A DNA stretch of 64,000 nucleotides from NCBI GenBank assembly GCA_022559845.1, contig CM040125.1, positions 199,494,102 to 199,558,101 of the forward strand, written 5' to 3'. Source of the DNA: Amorphophallus konjac. Taxonomy: Eukaryota > Streptophyta > Magnoliopsida > Alismatales > Araceae. The number at the start of each line of letters is the position of its first letter. Within the stretch, counting starts at the first letter, position 1. The position numbers and the translations under genes were made by a program. The notes under the pieces were generated by a model, which worked only from the letters and a program-made list of their open reading frames with translations, was not told the origin of the DNA and ran no database searches. Below are positions 41,906-53,915 of this stretch, piece after piece.

Positions 41906-44900
41906 TGTTGGCACTCAAAATATAATCCCTTGGCAACCAAGCCGCAAAGATGAATAATACGGCCCACTAAAGCACAGAAGCCGATGAAGATCAACTTATC
42001 AAAGAACCCCTCAAGCTGACGGAGCCCCGAGCCACCTTGAAGGGAACACCGGGGACTTTACCTCAGGAGAGTCGAAGTGAACCCGCAACCGACCGGCAAC
42101 GCGATCAAGCCTGCCCAATGATCCGACATCGACTTCGTCATGCCGCTACCCTACATCCGTCGCCCGACCAATGATGACGGTCTACCTTACGGCTCTCCTA
42201 AGGAGGAAGAATGTCCTCGGCCATCCGCAACAAGGGGCCGGAGGTTCTGTCAGCAGAAGACCCCGATTACCCGACACATTCTCGCCATAGTGGGCCCGTT
42301 AGTGGCCGATTGATCACCGTTCAAGGTGGAATTGTCTAGGATGTAACGTCATCCTGCAAGGAAGCTTCGAGCATGAGTCCGTCTCAGCCAGAAGCACAAA
42401 TCACAGTGCCGAAGGCTATATCAGCAGGACACCCGTGTGCTCAGACCAGACACACACGAAGTTTTGATTAAGGCCGTTTGTCGTATCAAGAGCTTCGTCA
42501 ACACCCCGTCAAGGCCCTCCGAGGGCCAGGGCCAGAGGAACAGTTAACGGGAGCTTTCGAATCATCTCCGGACCCACCGGCCGAGACGCGCCGAGCAAAC
42601 GAGTTAAAACGGCGCGTGAAGCAATGACGGTGCCCCTTAATACGGCGCCATCAACCCGGCGTGCTAATGCCAATCTGGGTATCTCCCGGCGCCGTCAATC
42701 CGGCGCGCCCCTCCCTGGGGCACCGGATTAGCAAGAGGCTATATAGCCTGGCTTCGACAAAAGAAAAAAGAAGCGGAATCGAAAAGAAAAAAAAAGAGAA
42801 TTAACAAGAAGGAAGAGAGGTCCAGAGAAGGGTTTGGGGAGGGTTCTTTTCTGAAGGAGTCCCCGGCTGAAGTCCCTCGGCGGCCGCCACCCTCTTCCAC
42901 CCGAGCTTCCCGGTGTCGGAGAGGACGATCGACTGCTTCCTCGTCTCCTAGGTGGGTCGTCGTCGTGTTCTTGGTCGAATCCCCCCACTTCTGTTTTGCT
43001 GTATTCATCCCCTGGGCTGCAATGTAAGTGGGGAAGAGGGGGAGGGGCGATGATACGAGCCTTTCCTCCCCCTTTTCCACACCTCTTCTTCTGCCCCTTT
43101 TGCTTCACCCGTAATCTTTTTCTTCCTCGTTAATGTAAACGGCGGCCGAGCGACAACGCCGGCGTCGGAACCTATATTCTTCGTATACATACATCTGTAT
43201 CGATTCGCAGGATGAATGAAATGCTGTTGAGGCTGATGCACTCTCCATCTTTCGTGCCCTTTCTAATCCCTCTTCAGAGGTGCATTTAATGATTTCACGG
43301 CTTATCTACCTCCGTAGAGTCGGTTTCTCCGATGCTGGATAGGCCCCCAGGCCGTCTAAATCATTCTTCCCCTCCCCGGGGCCCTTTTTTTTCTTTCTTT
43401 CGGTTCTAACGCAGTACTCGGGTTCTGCACCGCATATGCCATGGGTTCTATGATCGGGGACGCATCTGTGTGCATATCTCCGTCTGTCTCTGCCAAGAGA
43501 GGAAGACCCTTCACCATCCCCTTCGCGCTCTGTTTCATAGACCAGAGGGACGGGAAGAGCCCTCGGATGGCTCCCAGTTGTTCGACGGTGAGCCCCATGT
43601 GGGTTTGTTCCCGAATATCATATACATGTATATATATATCTGTGCCCCGGGCTATGTGCCGACCACATATTGTGCTGGTGATTGACCTGCTCGACCCGTG
43701 GGGCTCCATCATTTTAATATGTTTCAAGATAATTAGTTTGTCTGTCTGGCGCCGTCAAACGAAGTCTCATACTGCTTCATGTTATGTCACTTGCACTTTG
43801 ATGGGAGTATGCTATGTAGCATCACTCCAGCATCCGAGGAGGGGAGACATTCCCCAAATCTTATTTTCACCAATCATTCGGTTGATAGAGGGATCGTCTA
43901 TCGATAACGAATCTCCCTGTGGACCACTGGGTGTACAATAATGGGGCCAAGCCCTACAGTTCAGAATCTACAGTCCTTAACGGACTCAACAGTGACCGTG
44001 GGCTGTGTTCCCCTCGTAGGCTAGCCCTCGGGGACTCCTTCTCCATCTCGGTCGTCCCGATTCAAGTGCGGGGGTGACTTGGGTTGCGTGCCCCTCGTAG
44101 GCTAGTCCTCGGGGTCTTCGCTCCCACATCAAGTCGACTCTGTCATTCACCATCACCCACGGACTCGGTGCCCCTAGCAGGCTAGGCCTCGGGGTTTTCC
44201 TTTCCGTTCGGGTCCCTGCCGGCCGCCATTGTGCCACTCGGCCCTTAGGGGTTGCTCCGCTACGTGAGTACTCCCCGCTTCTCCCTGATAATCCTTTGGG
44301 ATGGGGAGATGCTGCCGAAATTCCGGCTCAAACGAGTTTAAACTCGGAACAATCACCGCGCTCGAGTCTGGACCTCGCGCGAGCCCGTGATTCGACCGTT
44401 GGATGGCTTGGGACCGATTCGATGAATGATAAACTCAATAAATTCTCAAAATCTTCCAAAACATTTTTAATATATCCATAAATAAACCAGCTAAATCGGT
44501 GCAGTTCGTACACGATAACGCCTTAAAACGGCGCGCCCTTCCCGGCGCGCCCTTTCCGGCGCGCCCTTACCGGCGCGCCTTAATCAGGCCGCGCCGTTTT
44601 AACAGGCTATTTCCCACTTACCTACGGTTCTGGCGTCGTTTTAAGCCTTTTACCTACGTTTCAGGGCGCCGTTTCAAGCGTTTTAGCCCCTTTCTTCGCA
44701 TGCACTGCACCGGTTTCGTTCCGAATCGTGTCGTCGCGTCATTCCAACCCTTTTCCCACTCATGGGATGATTTCTTATGCTAATCATAGAAGGACACAAG
44801 CTCCTCGACCAAATAAACTGAATAAAATTAGCATGTTCAAGCTTGAATCGATATGTCTCGAATCCTTGCCGTCATGCCTTAGTCCAAGCATTCATATCGC

Positions 44901-45437
44901 ATTAATGTATGCCTAAATATGTGCATCCTTGGTATATCAAATAATATTGCCAGAAGGTCAGGTTACGCCTGATTGGAAGCCTTGTTACGTGTGAAGGTGG
45001 CCTTCGAGCCTAAGTCCTCCGCCATGTACCAGGGTCCACCCTAATAAATCATGTGTAGTCAATCGTAGCATCTTGCATGATCACTCGCATGCTCTGTATC
45101 CTTTATTCTGGCTTTGACAGCCCGCTATCTCGGCAATTAATCAAAGGTGTTCCCTCCTCGTGGGGGATGTAATTAACGCCATAACCTTTATGGTATGGCG
45201 GACTGCTGGTCCCGACTGAACCTCACATTCACCCGACATGGGTCAGAATGAGCGCACAATAAAATCGTCACTCATGTGACTGGCACCCCCGCGTCGTCAA
45301 TCAGTCAGTTGACTACCAGTTAGTCAAATGGCTGATCGATACGTGAAATAAGACGCGTATATATGTACATATACACATATATACACGAAATAAGGTAAGA
45401 ATGACAAGACGGTCGGATAAAAAAAACGTCGCAAACA
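41906..45437 (+). repeat. Tat 3' LTR
   Basis: Pairs with 1487-5041. TATA copy at 42739-42748, motif copy at 42603-42616, triple hairpins near 44010-44194, structured block at 44927-45034. Ends gcaaaca before acacc. Confidence 0.95.
44927..45034 (+). other. Conserved structured block, Tat 3' LTR copy
   Basis: Same 108-nt fold as 4529-4636. Closing stem arms at 44927-44937 and 45024-45034 are unchanged. The differences from the 5' copy I noticed lie in loops or between stems (for example gacggt to gaaggt, and tacgca to tacgtg in the third loop). Confidence 0.8.
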
Positions 45438-45442
45438 ACACC
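45438..45442. other. Target-site duplication, right copy (acacc)
   Basis: Follows the Tat 3' LTR; the copia gag frame continues from here. Confidence 0.95.
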
Positions 45443-47131
45443 CTGATGAGGATATGTGGGATGATGATGCTATAAAGAAAGCCACTGTGAATTTTAATGC
45501 TTTGAATATACTTCAGTGTGCTATTCACCCTAACGAGTATGCTCGTGTCTCCATGTGCAGTAGCGCCAAGGAAATGTCGGATAAGCTCAAGCTTATTTAC
45601 GAAGGCACCACAGAAGTCAAGGAGACAAAGGCGAATATGCTGACCCTTGACTACGAGCTCTTTAAAATGAAAGATGAAGAGGACGTCTCCCAGATGTTCG
45701 CACGGCTTATGGAGATCACCAACGGACTGAAGTCACTCGGAAGAGAGTTCACCAACAAGGAATTGGTGCGGAAGGTGTTGAGGTCACTATCACCGAGTTG
45801 GGACACCAAGGTGACAGTGATAGAAGACTCCAAGGATTTGACAACACTCACTGTAGATGCACTCATAGGGTCATTAATGACCTATGAGATTAATGTTATC
45901 AAAAGGACGGAAGAGGATGCGAAGAAGAAAAGGCCAATTGCCTTGAAAGCACTCCCGGAGAGTGTCTCGAGCCAAGAGGAATCGTTGGGAACCACCGATG
46001 ATGAAGAGGTTGCTATGCTAACAAGAAAGGTAAGACAATTCTTGCGCCAAAGAAGAAGATTTGGCGGGAAGTTCAGAAAAGGGAAGAGGCAGACAAGACA
46101 AAGAAATGAACCATCCAAGGCCGCCGAGATTATTTGCTATGAATGCAAGAAAGCGGGGCACATGCTAGGAGAATGCCCCGAGCTCCAAAAGAAGAAAGGA
46201 AAGGTCGTCAGGGGCAAGAAGCCAAAAGCCATGAAGGCAACATGGAGCAATGAAGATGAAGATGAGCCCATGACCGATGACGAGGAGTAGGACATTGAAG
46301 AATTCGTGAAGATGATGTGTTTGATGGCCAATAGTGACATTGAACATGTAACTTCGGACATTGAGGCAATTTCAAATGAACAGTGGGAACTTGCTTATGA
46401 AGAGTTAGATGAGAAATTAGAAGAATGAAAAATGAAAATAGGACTTTAAAGAAAAAGATCCATGAAATTGTTCACTCATCTAATTCTTATGGAGAATGCA
46501 ATTTGCTTGAAATGCAAATTAAAAATTTGAAAAATGTTAATGATGCTTTGGAAACGAAGTTGTCTTTGTTTGAAGAGGAGATATCATGCTTAGATATAGA
46601 AAAAAAAATGCATTTAAGCTGAAAGATGAAATCCAAGAAAAGCATGACCTCTTGAACAAAGAGTTTGAAAAATTGCATGTTCAACTAAGTAAATGTGAAA
46701 AAGAGAAAGAAAACTTGAAAGAGAAGAACAAGAATTTTGTTATTGAAATTGAAAAATTGAAAAGTGGGAATGGAAAGGAAGTGAGAGAGAAAGGAAAACA
46801 AGTTGAAAAGAATCAAGGTGTAATGCATAGCAACAAAAATCATGTTCATTATGCTGTGAAAAATTCATTTTATCAAGGAGAATGTTCGACACTCACTTTG
46901 GAAAACAAGCTGTTAATTCTAAATTCCCCTCAACCTTTAAAAATGTAAATAAAAGGAAACATTTTGGTAGGAGAAGACCCACATGTTTTTATTGTGGGAA
47001 AATAGGACATGCCATGTACATATGCCAACTCATGCAATATGATGATGAATTATTTTTCAGTAGATATTATGAGCCACTTGGGAACGCTAACGTGGAGGGA
47101 CCCAAGCGTGCTTGGGTACCCAAATCAAAAT
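45443..47131 (+). pseudogene. gag: Copia gag, main part
   Basis: Continues the frame begun at 1315. The core runs to about 45900 (KLIYEGTTEVKETKANML, RLMEITNGLKSLGREF, KVLRSLSPSWDTKV). The first CCHC knuckle is CYECKKAGHMLGEC near 46134-46176. A TAG at 46288 and three frame changes (near 46425, 46600 and 46880) break the second half, which is Lys/Glu-rich and predicted to be coiled coil. A second CCHC knuckle, CFYCGKIGHAMYIC, follows near 46984-47026, then the RAWVPK motif typical of this lineage. Confidence 0.87.
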
Positions 47132-47146
47132 GAGCATGGTTGGTAA

Positions 47147-47520
47147 TTGGTGCTGGTCTGCATGAAGGCGGGAGACAATAAATGGTACCTGGACAGCGGA
47201 TGCTCCAGGCACATGACTGGAAACAAACTCCTCTTTGCAGACCTTACTGAGAAGAATGGCGGAATGGTAATCTTCGGAGGACAGGATAAGGGTAAGATCA
47301 TAGGAATTGGGAGAATTGGTAAGGACCCTAACCACTACATTGAAGATGTTTCATTAGTTAGAGGTCTTCATCATAATTTGCTTAGTGTTAGTCAACTCTG
47401 TGATAAGGGTCACAAAGTGATTTTTGAATCTTCACACTGCACAATCATTGATGTTAACACATAGAAAATTAAGTTCATAGGTGTGAGATGTAACAACACT
47501 TATCAAACTTGCCTTTGCAC
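47147..47520 (+). pseudogene. Copia protease
   Basis: The aspartic protease active site is in WYLDSGCSRHMTG (about 47180-47220), followed by GGQDKGKIIGIGRIG and LHHNLLSVSQLCDKGHKV. A TAG at 47462 and a frameshift before 47565 separate it from integrase. It would process the polyprotein. Confidence 0.85.
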
Positions 47521-48557
47521 CAAAGAAACTGTGTTTAGTTGCTAATAGAAGTGAAGATGTTTGGTTGAGGCATCGCCGTCTTGGGCATGCCAGTTTTGAT
47601 GTGATTAGGAAGTTGAATCGTCATGATTTAGTCAGAGGACTTCTTAAGCTGAATTTTGAAACTTCTAAGATCTGTGAAGCATGTAATAAAGGAAAACAAA
47701 CCACCGCATCCTTTAAATGCAAAAATATTGTCTCTACAGAAAAAACCCTTCAATTGTTGCATTTGGACTTATTTGGTCCCACCAGGACTCGCAGTCTTGG
47801 CGGGAAGCTTTATGGCTTTGTGATTGTCGGTGATTTCTCGCGATATGCATGGGTTTTATATCTTGCTAATAAGAGTGATGTTTGCAATGAATTTATTAAA
47901 TTTTTCACAAAAGTTCAGAATGAAAAAGGATATACAATTCAAAAAATTCAAAGTGACCACGGAAACAAATTTGAAAATCATGAGTTTGATGCTTTTTGCA
48001 GGAAGCAGGGGTACGAGCATCAGTTCTCCTCACCAAGAACCCCTCAACAAAATGGCATGGTCGAAAGGAAAAACAAGACGCTCGTGGAGATGGCGCGTAC
48101 CATGCTTGCCGAGAATGGTCTTCCACGATATTTATGGGCAGAGGCGGTGAACACCGCTTGCTACATCACAAATAGAGCAATCGTAAGACCAATTCTTAAG
48201 AAAACTCCATACGAGCTTTACAAAGGTAAGAAACCCAACATATCTCATTTCAAGCCATTTGGTTCAATTTGTTATATCTTGAACAATGGAAAAGACAATC
48301 TAGAGAAACTTGAAGCAAAAAGTGATAAAGGGATCTTCCTCGGGTATGCTCTAACATCAAGAGCTTACCGTGTGTATAACACTAGAACACTTGTTGTCGA
48401 GAAAAGTCCACATGTAGTAGTTGATGAACACACATTGAGAAAATCAAATGATGATCATTTTTTTATTACAGGTGAGGGCGAAGTTGAAAAGGGAGAATCG
48501 AGCAAACAAGGTGAGGCAGTAAATCAAGAAGAAGAAGAAGAAGCGGATCAAGAATAA
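47521..48557 (+). pseudogene. Copia integrase
   Basis: The zinc finger (RRLGHAS, then CEACNKGKQ) is followed by the DDE core: LHLDLFGPT, IQSDHGNKFEN and PQQNGMVERKNKT, all three acidic residues present. After YLWAEAVNTACYITNR comes the copia-typical KPNISHFKPFGSICYI. The domain is open from 47565 to a TAA at 48555. As in all Ty1-copia elements, integrase precedes RT. Confidence 0.9.
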
Positions 48558-49730
48558 CATCCGAACCTTCTGCACCAATGGACCACGCACAGGGACCATC
48601 CATTGGAGAACATGATCGGCGGTGTGGATGAAGGAATTCGAACTCAGGCTTCAATGAGGGAAGTAGAAATACACGATAATATAGCATTACTTTCCAGCAT
48701 TGAGCCTAAATCATTAGATGATGCTTTAAATGACAATTCATGGGTTCTAGCCATGCAAGAAGAGCTACACCAATTCCAAAGGAATAGGGTGTGGTTCCTC
48801 GTGCCCCGGCCTGATGACCATCCTATCATTGGAACTAAGTGGGTTTTCCGAAACAAACTTAGTGAAGATGGGGTGGTTGTGAGGAATAAGGCAAGATTAG
48901 TAGCCAAAGGCTACTCTCAAGAATTTGGCATTGATTTTGATGAATCATTTGCACCTGTGGCTAGACTAGAAGCAGTTAGAATTTTACTTGCTTATGATTG
49001 TCACAGGAACATTAAACTATGTCAAATGGACATGAAGAGTGCCTTCCTCAATGGAGTAATCAAGGAAGAAGTGTACGTGGAGCAACCACCGGGCTTTGAA
49101 GATGAAAGATTTCCCAATCACGTATTCAAATTGGAGAAGGCACTATACGGTTTGAAACAGGCTCCCCGGGCATGGTATGATAGATTAAGTTCATTTCTTA
49201 TTGTAAACGGCTTCAAACGAGGTAACATAGACCATACTTTGTTTACAAAAACTTGTGATGATCATTCATTAATTGTTCAAGTTTATGTAGATGATATTAT
49301 TTTTGGAGCCTCCAATTAAAAGATGAATGATGAATTTGCCCAACTTATGCTGGGGGAGTTCGAGATGAGCTTGATGGGAGAGCTCAACTTTTTCTTGGGA
49401 TTACAAATAAAGTAAATGGATGATGTCATCTTCATCAACCAGAAGAAGTATACATAAGAAATCGTGAAGAAATTTCAACTTGAGACTGCCAAGCCCTTTG
49501 CAACACCAATGTCCACCTCACAGAAAATGGAGGAAGAAAAAGGTAACAAAATTGATCAAAAACTTTTTAGTGTTATGATAGGATCCTTGCTTTATTTGAC
49601 TGCTAGTAGGCCTGATATACACTTCAGTGTCTATCTCTGTGCAAGATACCAATCTTGTCCTAGGGACTCTCATTTAGCTGCCGTGAAAAGGATCTTCAGG
49701 TATTTGAATGGAACTCTTGACCTTGGTTTG
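48558..49730 (+). pseudogene. pol: Copia reverse transcriptase
   Basis: Same frame as integrase. Motifs: [57 protein letters not shown] and the catalytic [11 protein letters not shown] stops fall at 49317, 49412 and 49454, two of them where relatives have Gln. The catalytic aspartates are present, but a full enzyme cannot be made. Confidence 0.9.
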
Positions 49731-50228
49731 TGGTATCCAAGGAATAACTCACTTGATTTACATGCTTTCACTGATTCTGATTATGCTGGTTACAAAATGG
49801 ATCGAAAAAGTACAAGCGGTCACTATCAGTTTCTTGGGGGCTACATGGTTTCATGGGCCTCAAAGAAACAACATTGTGTGGCTCTATCAGCTGTCGAAGC
49901 CGAGTATGTGGCTGCCGGTAGTTGTGCGGCTCAAGTGCTTTGGATCTAACATCAGTTGCTGGATTTTAGTTTTTCCTTAAAGAAAACTCCCATAATGTGT
50001 GATAACACGTCTGCAATAAACTTGTCCAAGAATCCTGTCCAACATTCCCGCACTAAGCACATAGAAGTTAGACACCACTTTATAAGAGATCATATCAATA
50101 AAGGTGATTTTGAACTTATTTTTGTTGATACAAAACACCAACTTGCTGATATATTTACAAAACCTTTGAATTCTGAACAATTTTGCTTTCTAAGAACAGA
50201 ATTGGGTGTGTGCAGATTAGACACTTAG
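49731..50228 (+). pseudogene. Copia RNase H
   Basis: Catalytic residues are visible in AFTDSDYAGYKMDRKST, SAVEAEYVAAGSC and IMCDNTSAINLSKNP; the C-terminal HIEVRHHFIRDHI and LADIFTKPL are typical. One TAA at 49947 stands where Gln is expected. The frame ends at 50226. Confidence 0.9.
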
Positions 50229-50462
50229 ATATTTTGAGCTGAATTGTACAAACACTCTTTTCATCTTTTTTCATAAAGAAACTGTTCATATTGCCTTTTG
50301 ATTTGCACATTAAAGTTTTCATTGTCTTTACTCTTCAAACTTTGTCTTTTGTCCATATCACAATGAATAACAACTTTGGTTATAATGCATGCTTTCATAC
50401 TCTTGCATCCGCATGTATATAACTGCATATACTTCATCAATGTGTGCATGAATGCCATGATG

Positions 50463-50571
50463 TACTGGTATATCAAATAGTGTTAGTGGAAAGGTGGATC
50501 AAGTCCACCTGGAAGCTTTCATCATGTGTGAGTGTGGTCTTCGGACCTAAGTACTCCGCCATGTACCTGTA
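50463..50571 (+). other. Conserved structured block, copia copy
   Basis: tactggtatat (50463-50473) pairs with atgtacctgta (50561-50571), one U-U mismatch in 11. Inner hairpins: a perfect 7-bp stem aggtgga/tccacct (50492-50510), a weaker ttca/tgag, and ggtc-ttcg-gacc (50536-50547). ctccgcc precedes the last arm as in the Tat and minus-strand copies. The stems differ in sequence from those copies but keep pairing. Confidence 0.8.
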
Positions 50572-51746
50572 ATCAAATTCCTTGAAAACATCATTTTGAA
50601 ATGCTTGAGTGTATATATACTACACACCTTTTAGTTGAAATCTTCTAAGACCTTACGCCCTTGCTAAATAAAATGCTTTGACTAGGACATGTTTTAACAT
50701 GGCACATATTAAGGGGGAGGTTTTTGTTATAACGGTGCATACAATTAGGGGGAGACATCACCATGAATAGGCTAATTCATCTCTTACATTCTACGCAATC
50801 TGTCACACAATTTGCACATGTGAGTTAATGAATCTAACTGATAAGGATTTCACTTATTCCACTTAACACATTTTAAGACTTTGGAAACCCTAGATAGAAA
50901 TCATGTGACTTGTGAGGAAAAAGCTGTCAGCCCCGTCAAAAATAGTCAATAAGTGTGATTTGACATGAAGTAAATCGGGAATCCCCCCTGAGATAAAGGA
51001 GGAAACTCGCATTGAAAAATGTCCTATCCACATTATCATAAGTGACGATGCCGAGTAACCGGGAAGTGCCCCTGAAACAAAGGGCATGACTCGTGTCAAA
51101 AGATTAGTCATCTTGTCTTTAAAAAATCAAAATAATCTTGGGGTTGTGCGAAGCTACCAAAAGTCGAGCACGTTGTATGATAGTGTAGGGAAGAAAAGTT
51201 CCTATTTATGTTCTTTAGAAAATCTGAAATCCATGCTATCAAGATTTCATTGCTCATATTTCACATATTCATCTAGGGAGTGATTGTATGGATGTACACC
51301 TTGAATCAGCCATATTTCATGAGTCTTGCAGTACCACTTATTGTAAGCACTACCCTTTTACTATTGCACATGACATTCATCTTCTTGATCTATAGCATAT
51401 TTCCTAACCCGTTCATAAAGAACATGTTTGCTATTCTATGGTATGATGAGTGCATATGTGCTTGACTGGTCATTACTTGCATTTCATATGCATCTCATTG
51501 AGTTAATTGTGCATATTGAGGCTTAACTTTCATCCTTTACCGACTTAATAATCCTTTATTTGACTCTGACAAAAAGGGGGAGAAATAACTTTGCATCCAT
51601 CATGAAGATTCATGATAACTTTGCATTTCTTAAATGAAAATTCATGACTTGCTTAGTCCTTGACTGATTATGCTTTTGACTTGATCTGGTTGTTTTGTCA
51701 TCCATCATGCAAATATCATAGATCTATAAATGGTTTTATCTTCGTC

Positions 51747-51760
51747 AAAAAGGGGCAGAT
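51747..51760 (+). other. Copia polypurine tract
   Basis: aaaaaggggcagat directly precedes the LTR start tgttgtgccc. Confidence 0.85.
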
Positions 51761-53915
51761 TGTTGTGCCCCGGACTGTTTTGACGAAGATTCTGAATGAA
51801 ATGTCATGATTTCGGGTTCAATGAATTTTCATGTATGTAGGTTTGATGAATGATTACCTTGAATGAAAACTTGCATGATTGATCTTCATTGATATACATA
51901 ATTGATGAAAGGTGAGGTTGACAGATTTCAGTCTGTGCATGATTGAATTGGCTATACCAAGCAAAATGCGCTTAAGTCTAACTAGGACTAATTTATTTGA
52001 ATGAGTTGCTTTGGTTAAAAATTGAATGAATGGTATGATTAATCTATAGCATCTGGATTGATATGAGAATTTCATTGCTTGTGTTGAGATTGAGGTTAAT
52101 GGCAATCTGTGCTGTGCAGGTTCGATATGGATTCATCTTTCAAATAATGGTAAGAACATTTTTGAAGGTTGGTCACAAGGTAGATGAAAGAGCAATGGTT
52201 AGATCTGGAGAATACAGGTTTATTTGGTGTATTGTGAGACTACACTCACAATTTGAAGGCCAATGGTAAGAATGTTTGTAAAAATTGGATCTGAGCTTGA
52301 ATGGAAGGATCCGGGTAAAAACTCATGCTTAATCATGTTCATCTGTGATGTATGAACCCTCTTGATCTACTTTGACATATGATTTTGATTCATGAAGGTT
52401 TCTATCTCATTTACTAAAGTTTTGCTGCTATGAGTAAAAGTGTCGACCCCAGGGGTCGACACTTATTTGTGGAGTCTCTGCCTTCGTTGAGTTTTAGGAC
52501 GCTGGCAGATTGTGTCGACCCCAGGGGTCGACACTTTCACCAGGTGTCTGCTGTTTTGTCAAGGCAGAACTCTCGTGAAAAAGTGTCGACCCTGAAGGTC
52601 GACACTTTCAGGTAAGTTTGTTCATTTCTGTGTAAACAGAATGTTCGTAAAAAAGTGTCGACCTCAGGTGTCGACACTTTTCATCACGAATGTTTTGTTT
52701 TGTTAACCGGCCAGAACACTTCGTAAGAAGTGTAGACCCCATGGGTCGACACTCGTATTGCGATTTTGTTCTTATATATGTTCTGGCAGAACATTCACGA
52801 AAAAGGGTCGACCTCATAGGTCGACACTTTTTATGGACTTTCGAACACGGTTTTCTGGATCTGTTTCGAAGCCTATTAAGGGGGATCCAAATGGCATGGC
52901 TTTTTTCCTTAATGGCCTTAGGGCGTCCTTTAATTCATGTATGTGGTATGAAGGGGGTTTAGTGAGGGCTCTTGTGTCTTTTGGGGGGTCAAAGCCCCTT
53001 GTATATAGCCGCCCCCCTTCCTTCCGATCGCAAGAGAACCTTGAGCTTCTAACGTTGGATTTTTACCTTGCAGGAGAAGAAGGTGCTCCCATCTGTGGAG
53101 GTGAAGGAGAGCTGTGCCAAGCATGAGTTTCATCGAGCCCGAGCCAAGATCTAGAGGTCGCGGACTGCATCCTCTTCTTCTAGAGCCTTGGGTGACTACA
53201 TCCTCTACACCGGCTTCATCCAACCTTTGGTTCATTTTTTCTAAGTGTTGCCTTCTCTATTCTCCTAGCTTGTTTAAGGTTTTGTGGGGTAGATCGTCTT
53301 GTCTATCATTCTCTTAGCATGTTTGTGGGGTAGATTGTCTTGTTTATCCTTTTCATAGTGATTTGTGCTTAGATCGAATCTCTCAGAATTGGACTTGTAA
53401 TTTCTCATTCTATTTTACATATCTAGACGTTTTCAGAGCTTGCTCCGAGTGTGTGTGGGTTGTCTCGTCGTCGTACGAGAACCCGCGTGTGTGGGCCGTC
53501 GAGCCCGTGTGTGTGTGGTTGCTGCCGTCGAGCATCGTTTATAGTGAAATCCTCTCGAGGTGAGAGGGGTGGATGTAGGACGGCACTTGGTGCATCCGAA
53601 CCACCTAAAAATACTGTGTTGTGGTTTGCTTGATTGGTGTTGGTCGTTATCTAATTTTCTGTTCACTATACGAGTGTGAGACGGTGAGAAGTCAGTGTAC
53701 TCAACTGTCCGTCCAAATATAGTCATCCGAGTGAGCATATATGTGTGCTGGGAAGTTGTGAGAGCTTGATTGATTTAAGTCCATTCATCTTAATCAAGTC
53801 TCTGCATTATTTTTATTCTACATATCTGTGGTTTGTTTGGGTTGCTTTATAATTTGTCAAAAACGGTGGGCAATCAATTCACCCCCCTCTCAATTGCCTC
53901 CTAACCGGGCCAACA
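51761..53915 (+). repeat. Copia 3' LTR
   Basis: 2155 bp, starting tgttgtgcc and ending gggccaaca. It holds the array of GTCGAC palindromes (52438-52832) upstream of a TATA candidate (ttgtatatagcc, near 52998-53009). Confidence 0.94.
52438..52832. repeat. Six GTCGAC-centred palindromes in the copia LTR
   Basis: Copies at 52438-52464, 52512-52534, 52581-52607, 52651-52681, 52729-52753 and about 52805-52832. Each reads agtgtcgacc, a short centre, then ggtcgacact. They are spaced about 70-75 bp within U3. The sequence between also repeats loosely (gcagaac...cgtgaaaa). Confidence 0.9.

Larger units (their letters stand above)
1487..45437 (+). mobile_element. Tat-lineage Ty3-gypsy retrotransposon with antisense gene, carrying two nested elements
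   Basis: LTRs of 3555 and 3532 bp begin tgttggcact and end gcaaaca, flanked by a perfect 5-bp duplication. The order is LTR, primer site, long gag, protease, RT, RNase H, a second RNase H, integrase, tandem repeats, an antisense plant-mobile-domain gene, polypurine tract, LTR. The second RNase H, the 3' tandem repeats and the antisense ORF mark the Tat lineage (Ogre/Retand/Grande relatives). Taking out the nested elements at 9411-19430 and 28788-36703 leaves about 26 kb. The sense genes hold many stops; much of the antisense gene remains open. The two LTRs are very similar, so the insertion is fairly recent. Confidence 0.93.
50229..51760 (+). other. Copia 3' non-coding region
   Basis: About 1.5 kb between pol and the 3' LTR, no env-like ORF. 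It contains the structured block at 50463-50571 and repeated purine tracts: aagggggagg (50711), tagggggaga (50746), aaaaagggggagaaa (51571) and the tract at the LTR (51747-51760). Otherwise AT-rich with no gene seen. Confidence 0.7.
1..53915 (+). mobile_element. SIRE/Maximus-like Ty1-copia retrotransposon, 5' end outside window, interrupted by a nested Tat element
   Basis: The element is defined by two matching LTRs (1-1249, partial, and 51761-53915), a tRNA-Met type primer site at 1252-1263, and domains in copia order: gag, protease, integrase, reverse transcriptase, RNase H. Without the Tat insertion (1487-45437 plus one copy of the 5-bp target) the visible part is about 10 kb. The gag start, the long coiled-coil second half of gag with two CCHC knuckles, and about 1.5 kb of non-coding sequence after pol fit the SIRE/Maximus lineage; this assignment is from family knowledge. 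The coding part carries many stops and frameshifts, so the copy is dead. It sits in a chromovirus integrase remnant that resumes at 53916. The left target duplication lies upstream of the window. Confidence 0.9.
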
